A DNA stretch of 19,406 nt, taken from an uncultured Phascolarctobacterium sp. Lineage in GTDB: Bacteria > Bacillota > Negativicutes > Acidaminococcales > Acidaminococcaceae. Location of the stretch: positions 1 to 19,406 of the forward strand of contig USBV01000011.1 of assembly GCA_900553055.1 (NCBI GenBank). The letters run 5' to 3'. The position numbers were made by a program, and so were the translations under genes. Positions 1-6,277 of the stretch are shown here, one piece after another. Every line of letters begins with the position of its first letter. Within the stretch, counting starts at the first letter, position 1. The notes beneath the pieces are model-generated. The model had not been told where the DNA came from. It saw nothing but the letters and a program-made list of their open reading frames with translations, and searched no databases.

Positions 1-1190
1 AGGGAGCGGGCTCCGCGCTCGGTGATAACATAGGTGTTCTCCGTTCCCACCATGCCTAAACCCGGCAGGGCAATTTTGGGCTCCACAGCAAAGGTCATGC
101 CCGGCTCAAGCTGCTGCTTAAAGCCCTTGGCAATAGCCGGAGCCTCGTCCATCACTAGGCCAATGCTATGTCCCAAGAACTTGCCCCCGTTCATAAAGCT
201 GTCCCCATACACATTGTTAAAGCGGGCCATGGTGCGCAAATACAGGCTTTCAATAGCCACGCCCGGAGCCATCATAGCAACAACCTCCTGCTCCAGCTCC
301 AAGCAACGCTCCTGAGCAGCCAAAATCTTGGCGCCCTGCTCATCCTTATTAATATCACCATAGTAATAAACCACAGTTTTATCGGTATGGTAGCCATCAA
401 AGCCGCAGGGAATGTCTAAATAAACCAAACGCCCCGGCTTGAGCTTGCGAAAAGCATTGCCGATGGACTGTACAGCAATACAAGTGCCGTTGGTACCGCC
501 AGGCCCGTCAAAGGCCGTGCGCACCAAGCCGCTTTTGCCAAAGGCCGCAATGCCGATAACCTCTTCACCCATGGGCAGATTAAAGCGAGCCACACCATGG
601 GAGCCTCGTGCCACCATCTCGCCATATAAATTGATAGCCAGCTGTGCTTCGCTAATGCCACCCTTAATCATCGTTGGTGCAATCACATCCAGCACAGTCT
701 CATGAATAGCGCCGCTAGTAGCCATCATTTCCAGCTCGTATTTGCTTTTAACCATCCGCAAATCCTGTAAAACAGCATCAATCCCAACGATTTCTTCAAA
801 AGCAAAATACTTATGCAGCATCCGCTCCCAATCCACAGATGCACGCTTGATTTCCATATACATGATGCGTGGCGACTGCCCATAAAAGGCTGCCGCTTCC
901 CTAAAGCTATGCATGGGCCGAATATCATCAAAATGCGATTCCTTGCAGGCTCTGTCGTAGCTGCGGCGCACCCACAAAATTGCATCCTGAGGACGAATAA
1001 TCAGCACGCCCTCCTGCATGGTGCCGGTAAAATAATACATTGCTACCTTGTGATTAAGCGCTACCATTTCCCAGCCAGGATAACGCTTCTCCATAGCAGT
1101 GCGAAAGCGCTCCAGCCGCGCCTCCAGCTCACTTGCCGGAACCGGTCTAATATTATCAGTAAACACTGTTTCCTTTTCTAAAATCGCCAT
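1..1190 (-). CDS. M24-family aminopeptidase (Xaa-Pro peptidase/creatinase type), C-terminus cut by window edge
   Basis: Predicted cytosolic metallopeptidase of the M24 (pita-bread) fold, probably removing N-terminal residues next to proline. 396 codons are visible and the end lies beyond base 1. The first ~140 residues look like a creatinase N-terminal domain. The rest is the catalytic domain and carries all five expected metal ligands: D259 (in LDIPCG), D270 (in YHTDKT), H341 (GHSIGL), E370 (AVEPK) and E384 (GTENT), so it looks active. The ATG at 1188-1190 follows an AAAGGGGTG ribosome site. It has its own extended -10 promoter at 1221-1226 and so need not be co-transcribed with the upstream hydrolase gene. 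M24B peptidases, creatinases and dimethylsulfoniopropionate lyases share this fold; the substrate cannot be read from the sequence. Confidence 0.9.
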   Translation of the reverse strand, partial: MAILEKETVFTDNIRPVPASELEARLERFRTAMEKRYPGWEMVALNHKVAMYYFTGTMQEGVLIIRPQDAILWVRRSYDRACKESHFDDIRPMHSFREAAAFYGQSPRIMYMEIKRASVDWERMLHKYFAFEEIVGIDAVLQDLRMVKSKYELEMMATSGAIHETVLDVIAPTMIKGGISEAQLAINLYGEMVARGSHGVARFNLPMGEEVIGIAAFGKSGLVRTAFDGPGGTNGTCIAVQSIGNAFRKLKPGRLVYLDIPCGFDGYHTDKTVVYYYGDINKDEQGAKILAAQERCLELEQEVVAMMAPGVAIESLYLRTMARFNNVYGDSFMNGGKFLGHSIGLVMDEAPAIAKGFKQQLEPGMTFAVEPKIALPGLGMVGTENTYVITERGARS

Positions 1191-1213
1191 CTTTGGTCAC
1201 CCCTTTAAGATTC

Positions 1214-1229
1214 TGATATCATTATATCA
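1214..1229 (-). promoter_or_regulatory. Extended -10 promoter for the M24 peptidase, inside a small palindrome
   Basis: On the minus strand GTGATATAAT gives a perfect TATAAT (1221-1226) with the TGn extension; no good -35 is visible. The -10 lies in a palindrome, TGATAT-N4-ATATCA (1214-1229), which could be an operator or chance AT-rich symmetry. Confidence 0.6.
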
Positions 1230-1254
1230 CAAACATAATATGCACTGCTCATGC

Positions 1255-2058
1255 TTACCACTCAAGCTCAAGGCCTACCCCTACCTCGCCCAGCGATAAA
1301 TTACCATACAAGGCTGCCTTCGCTGCCAAATTGGTGCAATGGCAGGGATATACTGTTCCCTTTACGTTAGCTTTTAGATAGGCAATGGTTTGCACGGCCT
1401 GCTCGGAGCAGCCACTAAAGAGATGGAAGCCACCTATGATGCCCTTCACCAGCTCCTTGCCTGTGACCTTTTTGGCATATTCAACAATATTGCAAATGCC
1501 AGCATGGGAACAGCCTGTGATGATATAAATGCCATCGCCGGAGCAGTAGGCCAGTGCTGAATCATCCAGCACATAGTCACCCTGCCAACAGCGCTCGCAG
1601 CAAAGCTCGCCCACAGCTTCCTTATTTTCAAAAGCATTTGTCCGAGGGATTTCGCCTAAAAATACTAAGCTTTCATCAAGCCAATAAGGTTCCTTGGTAA
1701 AAACGGGAATAAAGCTTGCTTGCAAATACTCTTCAGAAACAGGAATAGAAATATCCAGACCCTCCGCCCTTTTAGCATCCATAATCCCCGGATGGGCAAT
1801 AAGCTTGGGGCGCGACTTTGTTTTTGGAAAAAAAGCCAGCCCTCCCGTATGGTCATTATGCCCGTGGGAAATAATAACCGCGTCCAGATTATCTAGCTTT
1901 AGCTGCATAGCGGCAGCATTTTTTAAATACACATCACTATAGCCAGTATCAAAAAGGTATTTTTGGCCTGCGTTTTCCAAATAAATGCTTAATGCCGGCT
2001 CTCCTAAATAATACTGGTCAATAAAGGTGTTATTATCCACAAGCACTACTAGCTTCAT
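1255..2058 (-). CDS. Metallo-beta-lactamase-fold hydrolase, COG1237 type
   Basis: 267-residue predicted cytosolic metal-dependent hydrolase of the metallo-beta-lactamase superfamily. The signature SHGHNDH supplies H65, H67, D69 and H70. Further likely ligands are H185 (GCSHAG), H212 (GGFHLF) and H240 near the C-terminus. The opening VLVDNN, the LFDTG strand and the GCSHAGICN and GGFHLF blocks resemble the COG1237 branch, which includes proteins annotated as methanopterin-pathway ribofuranosylaminobenzene-phosphate synthase-like; that reaction is not implied here. An in-frame ATG lies 11 codons upstream, but the ATG at 2056-2058 is preferred because it follows GGGAGGGGAAAGTG. Promoter at 2108-2113. 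Substrate unknown. Confidence 0.88.
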   Translation of the reverse strand: MKLVVLVDNNTFIDQYYLGEPALSIYLENAGQKYLFDTGYSDVYLKNAAAMQLKLDNLDAVIISHGHNDHTGGLAFFPKTKSRPKLIAHPGIMDAKRAEGLDISIPVSEEYLQASFIPVFTKEPYWLDESLVFLGEIPRTNAFENKEAVGELCCERCWQGDYVLDDSALAYCSGDGIYIITGCSHAGICNIVEYAKKVTGKELVKGIIGGFHLFSGCSEQAVQTIAYLKANVKGTVYPCHCTNLAAKAALYGNLSLGEVGVGLELEW

Positions 2059-2082
2059 CACTTTCCCCTCCCGCAATATCAA

Positions 2083-2097
2083 TGTGATCATATCACA
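2083..2097. promoter_or_regulatory. Operator-like palindrome in the hydrolase leader
   Basis: TGTGAT-N3-ATCACA lies between the predicted transcription start (~2101) and the ribosome site of the metallo-beta-lactamase-fold gene. It resembles a Crp/Fnr-type dyad but the spacing is short. It could be a repressor site; function is inferred only. Confidence 0.35.
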
Positions 2098-2107
2098 ATC
2101 TCTGTTT

Positions 2108-2113
2108 ATTATA
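2108..2113 (-). promoter_or_regulatory. Extended -10 promoter for the COG1237-type hydrolase
   Basis: GTGCTATAAT on the minus strand is a perfect extended -10. A weak -35 (TATAAA) lies 17 bp upstream. Predicted start is near 2101, about 45 bases before the ATG. Confidence 0.65.
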
Positions 2114-2154
2114 GCACGGACATAGACCAGTTTATAGCCATCCTATAACTATAT

Positions 2155-2203
2155 GTAAAAATAAAAGGACGACCTTGCTACTTAAAGCAGCTTTTGTCGC
2201 CCT
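2155..2203 (-). terminator. Intrinsic terminator in the gap, minus strand
   Basis: On the minus strand GGGCGAC pairs with GTCGTCC (one G-U), with an inner GCTGC/GTAGC stem, followed by TTTTATTTTT. No minus-strand gene ends just upstream: the nearest gene on the right is on the plus strand. It therefore ends either a short RNA started at the 2276-2281 -10 element or read-through. It also insulates the hydrolase promoter at 2108. Confidence 0.65.
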
Positions 2204-2269
2204 AGATTTACAACTTTTTTACAACTTTTGAGTGGCAAAATGCACGCCATTATGCTAAAATGTGCTAAA
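2155..2269 (-). ncRNA. Candidate short RNA (~110 nt), tentative
   Basis: A minus-strand extended -10 (TGCTAAAAT, -10 at 2276-2281) predicts a start near 2269, and the terminator at 2155-2203 predicts an end near 2155. Between them there is no convincing ORF: a 22-codon reading frame from an ATG near 2250 lacks a ribosome site. A tandem AAAGTTGTAA repeat is present just before the terminator stem. I do not recognise an RNA family. Confidence 0.3.
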
Positions 2270-2290
2270 CTACAGATTTTAGCATAATGG
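2247..2290. repeat. 15-bp perfect inverted repeat carrying opposed -10 elements
   Basis: CCATTATGCTAAAAT (2247-2261) is exactly complementary to ATTTTAGCATAATGG (2276-2290), with a 14-base spacer. Each arm contains TGCTAAAAT, an extended -10, one per strand, pointing toward each other's arm. The plus-strand copy (-10 at 2256-2261) is the probable promoter of the downstream phosphatase, starting near 2268. Confidence 0.7.
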
Positions 2291-2321
2291 TGAAAACCCG
2301 CATGGTTGCGGCGTTTTCCCC
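2289..2321 (+). other. Leader hairpin ahead of the phosphatase gene
   Basis: In the predicted 5' leader, CCGCA/TGCGG closes a TGGT loop and is extended by GAAAAC/GTTTTC across a bulged C. No U tract follows, so it is not a terminator. It ends 9 bases before the GGAGG ribosome site (2330-2334), close enough to affect translation. No known riboswitch recognised. Confidence 0.45.
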
Positions 2322-2343
2322 ATATTTACGGAGGTTTCGAAAG

Positions 2344-2799
2344 GTGCACAAAATACTATTCATATGCCACGGCAATATATGTAGGTCACCCATGGCTGAG
2401 TTTTTATTAAAGGATATTGTTCGTAAGCGCGGTATTGCTAATGAATTTGAAATTGCCAGCGCTGCCACTAGCCGCGAGGAAATCGGCAATCCCGTCCATC
2501 ATGGCACTAAGCATAAGCTGGCGCAACTTGGCATCAGCGTTGCCGGCAAAACAGCACGTCAGGTCACTACTCGTGATTATCGCTACTATGATTTACTGCT
2601 TGTTATGGACAACAACAATATTCGTAACATGCGACGTCTGTTAGGAGACGATGTTGATGATAAGGTACATCTCCTTTTAGATTATACCCATCGTAAGGGG
2701 CAAAGCATCGCCGACCCTTGGTATACAGGTGATTTTGACGTTACCTATGACGATATCATGGAAGGGCTTGCAGGACTTTTACAGCATCTAGGGTACTAA
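2344..2799 (+). CDS. Low-molecular-weight protein tyrosine phosphatase
   Basis: 151-residue cytosolic phosphatase of the LMW-PTP/arsenate-reductase fold. The P-loop C8-HGNIC-R14-S matches CX5R(S/T) at the very N-terminus. The general-acid loop is D124-P-W, a common bacterial variant of DPY/DPF. Length is normal. In-frame ATGs lie up to 19 codons upstream, but they run through the leader hairpin; the GTG at 2344 sits 9 bases after GGAGG and puts the P-loop at the expected position, so it is preferred. The family dephosphorylates phosphotyrosine, often on exopolysaccharide BY-kinases, but no kinase gene is nearby. It is alone between two minus-strand neighbours and is followed by a bidirectional terminator. 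Confidence 0.92.
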   Translation: MHKILFICHGNICRSPMAEFLLKDIVRKRGIANEFEIASAATSREEIGNPVHHGTKHKLAQLGISVAGKTARQVTTRDYRYYDLLLVMDNNNIRNMRRLLGDDVDDKVHLLLDYTHRKGQSIADPWYTGDFDVTYDDIMEGLAGLLQHLGY

Positions 2800-2821
2800 A
2801 AATGTCAGCATGCTAACAAAA

Positions 2822-2868
2822 AGCCGCGGGCAATGTGTATTTACACAGCACCCGCGGTTCATTTTTAT
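2822..2868. terminator. Bidirectional terminator between convergent genes
   Basis: CCGCGGG (2824-2830) pairs with CCCGCGG (2851-2857), with an inner GTGTA/TACAC stem. A T-rich tail follows on the plus strand (TTCATTTTTATT) and CTTTTTG on the minus strand, so it serves both the phosphatase and the YbjQ-family gene. Confidence 0.8.
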
Positions 2869-3185
2869 TCCACCACCACAGCAGTTCCGCTCACGCTAAC
2901 CATAAGCATACCGTTCTTTTCGCCAAGAACTTCATAATCCACATCCACGCCCACAACAGCATTAGCGCCCATCTTCTTAGCGCGATTTAGCATCTCTTCC
3001 ACAGCTTTATCTCGAGCATCAGCCAGTTCATTTTCATAGGTACCGCTGCGGCCACCAACGATATCGCGCAAGCCACCCATAAAGTCTTTGATGAAGTTAA
3101 CGCCGGAAACAACCTCACCAAAAACTATGCCTTTGTACTCAACAATTCTTTTTCCTTCAAAACTAGGCGTAGTAGTAATCAACAT
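2865..3185 (-). CDS. YbjQ/DUF74 (heavy-metal-binding domain) family protein
   Basis: 106 residues spanning the complete YbjQ family domain: an N-terminal strand (LITTTP), [12 protein letters not shown], the [11 protein letters not shown] stretch at 45-54, a helix rich in K/E/R, and the conserved [13 protein letters not shown] near 73-85. Proteins of this family form symmetric oligomers in structures; the proposed heavy-metal binding is poorly established. A GTG start at 3203 would overlap the preceding gene, but the ATG at 3185 has GGAGG seven bases upstream and is preferred. It lies 14 bases after the M20 hydrolase stop and is probably co-transcribed with it. Confidence 0.9.
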   Translation of the reverse strand: MLITTTPSFEGKRIVEYKGIVFGEVVSGVNFIKDFMGGLRDIVGGRSGTYENELADARDKAVEEMLNRAKKMGANAVVGVDVDYEVLGEKNGMLMVSVSGTAVVVE

Positions 3186-3199
3186 AAAAATACCTCCAA

Positions 3200-4468
3200 T
3201 CACATTAGCTCACACATGGTTTGCAAAGCATCATAAGCCACCAGCACCGCCTTTGCAAGGTCCTTAGCCTCACTTTTTTCCTCCGGGCAATGACTTCTTC
3301 CCCCAGCACTGGGTACAAAAAGCATGGCTGCAGGCAGCTGAGCGCCAAAGATTTGCGCATCATGACCTGCACCGCTAGGTAGATGCATATAATCATATTG
3401 TCTCTCGATGCAGCTCGTTTCAAAATGACCTTTGATTTCTTCATCCATCCGCACAGGCTCGGCATAAAGAAGATTTTCCACATCATAGGTCAGCCCGGAC
3501 TCAAGGCTCATTTTATCAAGGTCAGCAAGCAGGCTGTAATATTGAGTCATAATGGTTTCTTCATCTACACCGCGAATGTCCACCACAAAGGTAACGCTCT
3601 GAGGGATAATATTCATAACATTAGGCTCCACCTGCAAATAGCCCACTGTAGCTACACAATTGCGGAACAATCTAGCCCTATCCCCTATCTTACTGATTAC
3701 CTTCGTTGCCTGCTCAAGGGCATCCTTGCGCATATGCATGGGCATCGTGCCTGCGTGGTCCGCCCTGCCGTTAATCCTGATGCGGGCTCGCTTAATGCCC
3801 ACAATCACATCAACAATGCCTATTTCCTTGTGCTCCGCTTCCAGCACCGGTCCCTGCTCAATATGAATTTCAATAAAGGCCTTAATATCATCACGTTTAT
3901 GCTCGGCTATTTCCTCGGGCTTTAGGCCATAAGCAGCCATGGCTTGGTAAACACTTACTCCATCAGCATCCACCTGAGCCTTCAGGTCCTCGCTATTAAG
4001 CTGTCCTAGAAGCACCTTGCCGGTGAATAGTCCCACATTGAATCTGGCGCCCTCCTCATCATTTGTAGCGATAACCTCAAGCGAGCAGCCAAGCTCCACG
4101 CCTGACTCCTTTAGCAGGCGCGCCACCTCAATGGCACACACAACGCCGGCAATACCATCATAGGCACCACCATGCTTGACGGAATCAAAATGGGAGCCAA
4201 TCATAATCGTTGCCGGGCTTTTGCCCTCCAATCTGCCAATAACAGCCCCTGAATTATCCATGCGCACCGCAAGGCCCACTTCCTCCATACGCTCCTTAAG
4301 ATAAGCACAGGCCTCGCGCGCTTCTGTGGTATAAGGAAACCTCGTCACCCCACACCCGGGCGTTGCCGTAAATTCTTGTAAAGCATCCAAAGCTTTAACA
4401 ATCTTCTGTTCAATGGTTTCCAGCTGAAAACACTTTTCATTATCACCAAAATGCAGTTCTCTAGTCAT
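3200..4468 (-). CDS. M20-family Zn-dependent hydrolase (N-carbamoyl-L-amino acid hydrolase/allantoate amidohydrolase type)
   Basis: 422-residue cytosolic amidohydrolase of the hydantoinase/carbamoylase group of M20. Metal-site residues are visible: H93 (GSHFDS), D104 (GGAYDG), E138-E139 (NDEEGARF), H202 (HIEQGP) and H393 (SHCPEE). Family blocks ADHAGTMPM (H238), needed across the dimer in relatives, and SGAGHDA (H369) are intact. These enzymes split N-carbamoyl amino acids, beta-ureidopropionate or allantoate, releasing ammonia and CO2. No hydantoinase, allantoinase or dihydropyrimidinase lies next to it, so the substrate stays open. Start ATG at 4466-4468 follows GGAG by 10 bases. First gene of a likely two-gene operon with the YbjQ-family gene. 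Confidence 0.9.
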   Translation of the reverse strand: MTRELHFGDNEKCFQLETIEQKIVKALDALQEFTATPGCGVTRFPYTTEAREACAYLKERMEEVGLAVRMDNSGAVIGRLEGKSPATIMIGSHFDSVKHGGAYDGIAGVVCAIEVARLLKESGVELGCSLEVIATNDEEGARFNVGLFTGKVLLGQLNSEDLKAQVDADGVSVYQAMAAYGLKPEEIAEHKRDDIKAFIEIHIEQGPVLEAEHKEIGIVDVIVGIKRARIRINGRADHAGTMPMHMRKDALEQATKVISKIGDRARLFRNCVATVGYLQVEPNVMNIIPQSVTFVVDIRGVDEETIMTQYYSLLADLDKMSLESGLTYDVENLLYAEPVRMDEEIKGHFETSCIERQYDYMHLPSGAGHDAQIFGAQLPAAMLFVPSAGGRSHCPEEKSEAKDLAKAVLVAYDALQTMCELM

Positions 4469-4528
4469 TGTACTTCAACTCCATCTATACAAATATTCGC
4501 CGGATATAGCAAGCTTATTACCATCCTC

Positions 4529-4601
4529 TTGCTTTTATTATAACACGAAATCAGCTCTGTTTATACCTAACGCGCCCAAACTTGTGCTATAATAAAAGCA
4601 A
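4529..4601. promoter_or_regulatory. Mirror-image divergent promoters
   Basis: Arms 4529-4546 and 4584-4601 are inverted copies of GTGYTATAATAAAAGCAA with one mismatch (17 of 18), separated by 37 bases. Each holds a perfect extended -10: TATAAT on the minus strand (4537-4542) for the M20 hydrolase and on the plus strand (4588-4593) for the SIMPL gene. No good -35 box is seen for either. Confidence 0.7.
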
Positions 4602-4616
4602 AAAGGAGGCTTTATT

Positions 4617-5345
4617 ATGTTCAACTGCAAAATCTACTCATCCCTAAAGCTTTTACTTTTGGCAATTTTTACCCTGTATATTACTACATTGAACTCCCTC
4701 CCTGCTCTAGCTGCTTCCCCTAACGAAAACTGCATCACCGTTAACGCCGGGGCCAGCATGGAGGTTGCTCCCGATTTGGCCTATCTGCACTGTAATATCG
4801 TTGGCAAAGGTACTACTGCAGCTCAGGCCACAGCTAATTCAGCCCAAATAATCAACGATATGCGTCGCAGCCTGCTTGGCCTCAACATCGTTGGCGAAGA
4901 TATTGTCACCATGAGCTACAATACCCATTCCACTTATGATAATAAGGGTAAGGTTACGGGCTACAAGGCCGAAACCAGCTTGCGTATCACTGTTCGTGAC
5001 CTAAAAAAGCTTGGTAACGTTATCGATAAAATCACAGCCAGTGGCGTTAATAACATTAACGGCATAACCTACACCCTTAGCGACAAAAACCTTTATCGCA
5101 GCATGCTCTTAGCCAAGGCTGTAGAAAATGCTCGTCAACAGGCTGCTGTTGTAGCAAACGCCGGTGGTCGCACTCTGGGAACACTGCTCAGCGCCAGCTT
5201 TTCCACCGTCAATCAGGTAGAACGCAGTGCCGCTAGACCCATGCTTAACAAAATGGCCAAAGCTGATGGCAGCGTTCCCACCGAAATCGAAGCCAAAAAC
5301 ATCACCATCTCTGTAAACGTTAACACCGTATTCAAATTGCTATAA
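4617..5345 (+). CDS. SIMPL-domain (DUF541) secreted protein
   Basis: 242-residue exported protein of the SIMPL/BP26-OMP28/YggE family. Residues 1-32 form a Sec signal peptide (basic start, leucine-rich core, cleavage predicted after ALA at 30-32). The mature part has the family opening ITVNAGASMEVAPDLAYLHC, then the ALGLNGV-like region (LLGLNIVGEDI), YKAETSLRITVRDL, and GVNNINGITYTLSD. The family forms ring-like oligomers and is linked to oxidative stress or envelope defence in other bacteria; the role here is inferred. AAAGGAGG is centred about 10 bases before the ATG. It is a single-gene unit with its own promoter and terminator. Confidence 0.88.
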   Translation: MFNCKIYSSLKLLLLAIFTLYITTLNSLPALAASPNENCITVNAGASMEVAPDLAYLHCNIVGKGTTAAQATANSAQIINDMRRSLLGLNIVGEDIVTMSYNTHSTYDNKGKVTGYKAETSLRITVRDLKKLGNVIDKITASGVNNINGITYTLSDKNLYRSMLLAKAVENARQQAAVVANAGGRTLGTLLSASFSTVNQVERSAARPMLNKMAKADGSVPTEIEAKNITISVNVNTVFKLL

Positions 5346-5352
5346 AAAAATT

Positions 5353-5384
5353 AAGAGCAGAGCCTTGTGCCCTGCTCTTTTTTT
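5353..5384. terminator. Bidirectional terminator after the SIMPL gene
   Basis: AAGAGCAG (5353-5360) pairs with CTGCTCTT (5372-5379) around an 11-base loop. A T run follows on the plus strand and AATTTTTTT on the minus strand, serving the convergent reductase gene as well. Confidence 0.82.
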
Positions 5385-5385
5385 A

Positions 5386-5925
5386 TTATGCCTGTCGGCC
5401 CATTTCCCTGGCTTCATCCAGCTTTGCATTGCCCTTGATATCACCTGGCATTACAACGCCGCCACAGAAAACACTTCCCTTAAGGCTTGCTTTGGGATAA
5501 CAGTCAATCCATCCATTAAGTCCTTCCAAAGCACGTTTAGGTGCGCTTTCCTCTTCTTCGGCAGCCGCGCTTAAAAAATATACCTCACGGAATTTATAAT
5601 CTTTAGGATACATAGAATTCATGCGGTCAATAAGCACCTTCATCTGACCGGACATTTCGTAATAATAAATAGGTGTAGCCCAAGCCACGACATCTGCATG
5701 CAAAACAGCTTCAGCTATCGGCAAGGCATCATCCTTGATAACGCACTCACCCTTGGTTTGACATGCTAAGCAGCCCAAGCAAAAAGCTATTTTTTTGCCT
5801 CTCAAAGATATATATTCCACTTCATGCCCCGCCTGCTTTGCCCCTTCGGCAAATTCCTGAGCCAATTTATCAGAATTGCTATTAGCTCTAAGACTGGTTG
5901 AAATTACTACTACTTTTTTAGCCAT
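5386..5925 (-). CDS. Flavodoxin-fold NAD(P)H-dependent oxidoreductase
   Basis: 179-residue soluble protein of the FMN reductase/flavodoxin-like family. The N-terminus KKVVVISTSLRANSNSDKL is the FMN phosphate-binding loop; TPIYYYEMSGQMKVLIDR at 84-101 is the second flavin-contact motif. Between them sits a cysteine cluster C49-x2-C52-x2-C55-x5-C61, usual in this subgroup (iron-sulfur flavoprotein-like or disulfide-forming); whether it binds a cluster is not known. The frame extends 45 codons upstream, but the ATG at 5925 has GGGAGG nine bases before it and begins the fold correctly. It has its own promoter at 5960-5988, partly inside the decayed AbiEi reading frame. Confidence 0.9.
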   Translation of the reverse strand: MAKKVVVISTSLRANSNSDKLAQEFAEGAKQAGHEVEYISLRGKKIAFCLGCLACQTKGECVIKDDALPIAEAVLHADVVAWATPIYYYEMSGQMKVLIDRMNSMYPKDYKFREVYFLSAAAEEEESAPKRALEGLNGWIDCYPKASLKGSVFCGGVVMPGDIKGNAKLDEAREMGRQA

Positions 5926-5959
5926 GATGATCATCCTCCCTACATTTATCATTAAACTA

Positions 5960-5988
5960 AGTATAGCACCATAGCAAAGCTCTGTAAA
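5960..5988 (-). promoter_or_regulatory. Promoter of the flavodoxin-fold reductase
   Basis: On the minus strand: -35 TTTACA (5983-5988), 17-bp spacer, extended -10 TGCTATACT with TATACT at 5960-5965. The best-formed two-box promoter in the window. Confidence 0.75.
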
Positions 5989-6229
5989 CAAATTGGCACT
6001 TGTTTCTATTCTTAATAATGTCGCAAACACAACGTTCTTTATCGTAGCAAACGACTTCACAACCAGTAAAAGTATTTACCTTGGTTACTCCCATTTCATA
6101 TAATTCAGGCCTAATCGTGTGGACAATGACTCCTTGCATCCTTAAATGTTTTGCATTATATACTTTTCTAACAGTTACAACAGGAGAAACACTTTCTCTA
6201 TCTGCTAAGGCAAGTGCTCCCCAACGTAC

Positions 6230-6277
6230 AAAAATTCCCCACACAAGCTGTACCTTTAGCTCATGTGGGGAATTTTT
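6230..6277 (-). terminator. Terminator of the Mrp gene, symmetrical
   Basis: AAAAATTCCCCACA (6230-6243) is exactly complementary to TGTGGGGAATTTTT (6264-6277); an inner AGCT pair shortens the loop. The arm starts in the Mrp stop codon. A/T ends on both arms make it able to work in both directions. Confidence 0.85.

Noticed and set aside
2184..2252. 22-codon leader-peptide-like frame on the minus strand ending in the 2155-2203 hairpin
   Set aside because: No ribosome site precedes its ATG and its composition is not suggestive of an attenuator peptide.
3383..3925. 180-codon plus-strand frame inside the M20 hydrolase gene
   Set aside because: Antisense shadow; the minus-strand frame is a complete M20 enzyme.
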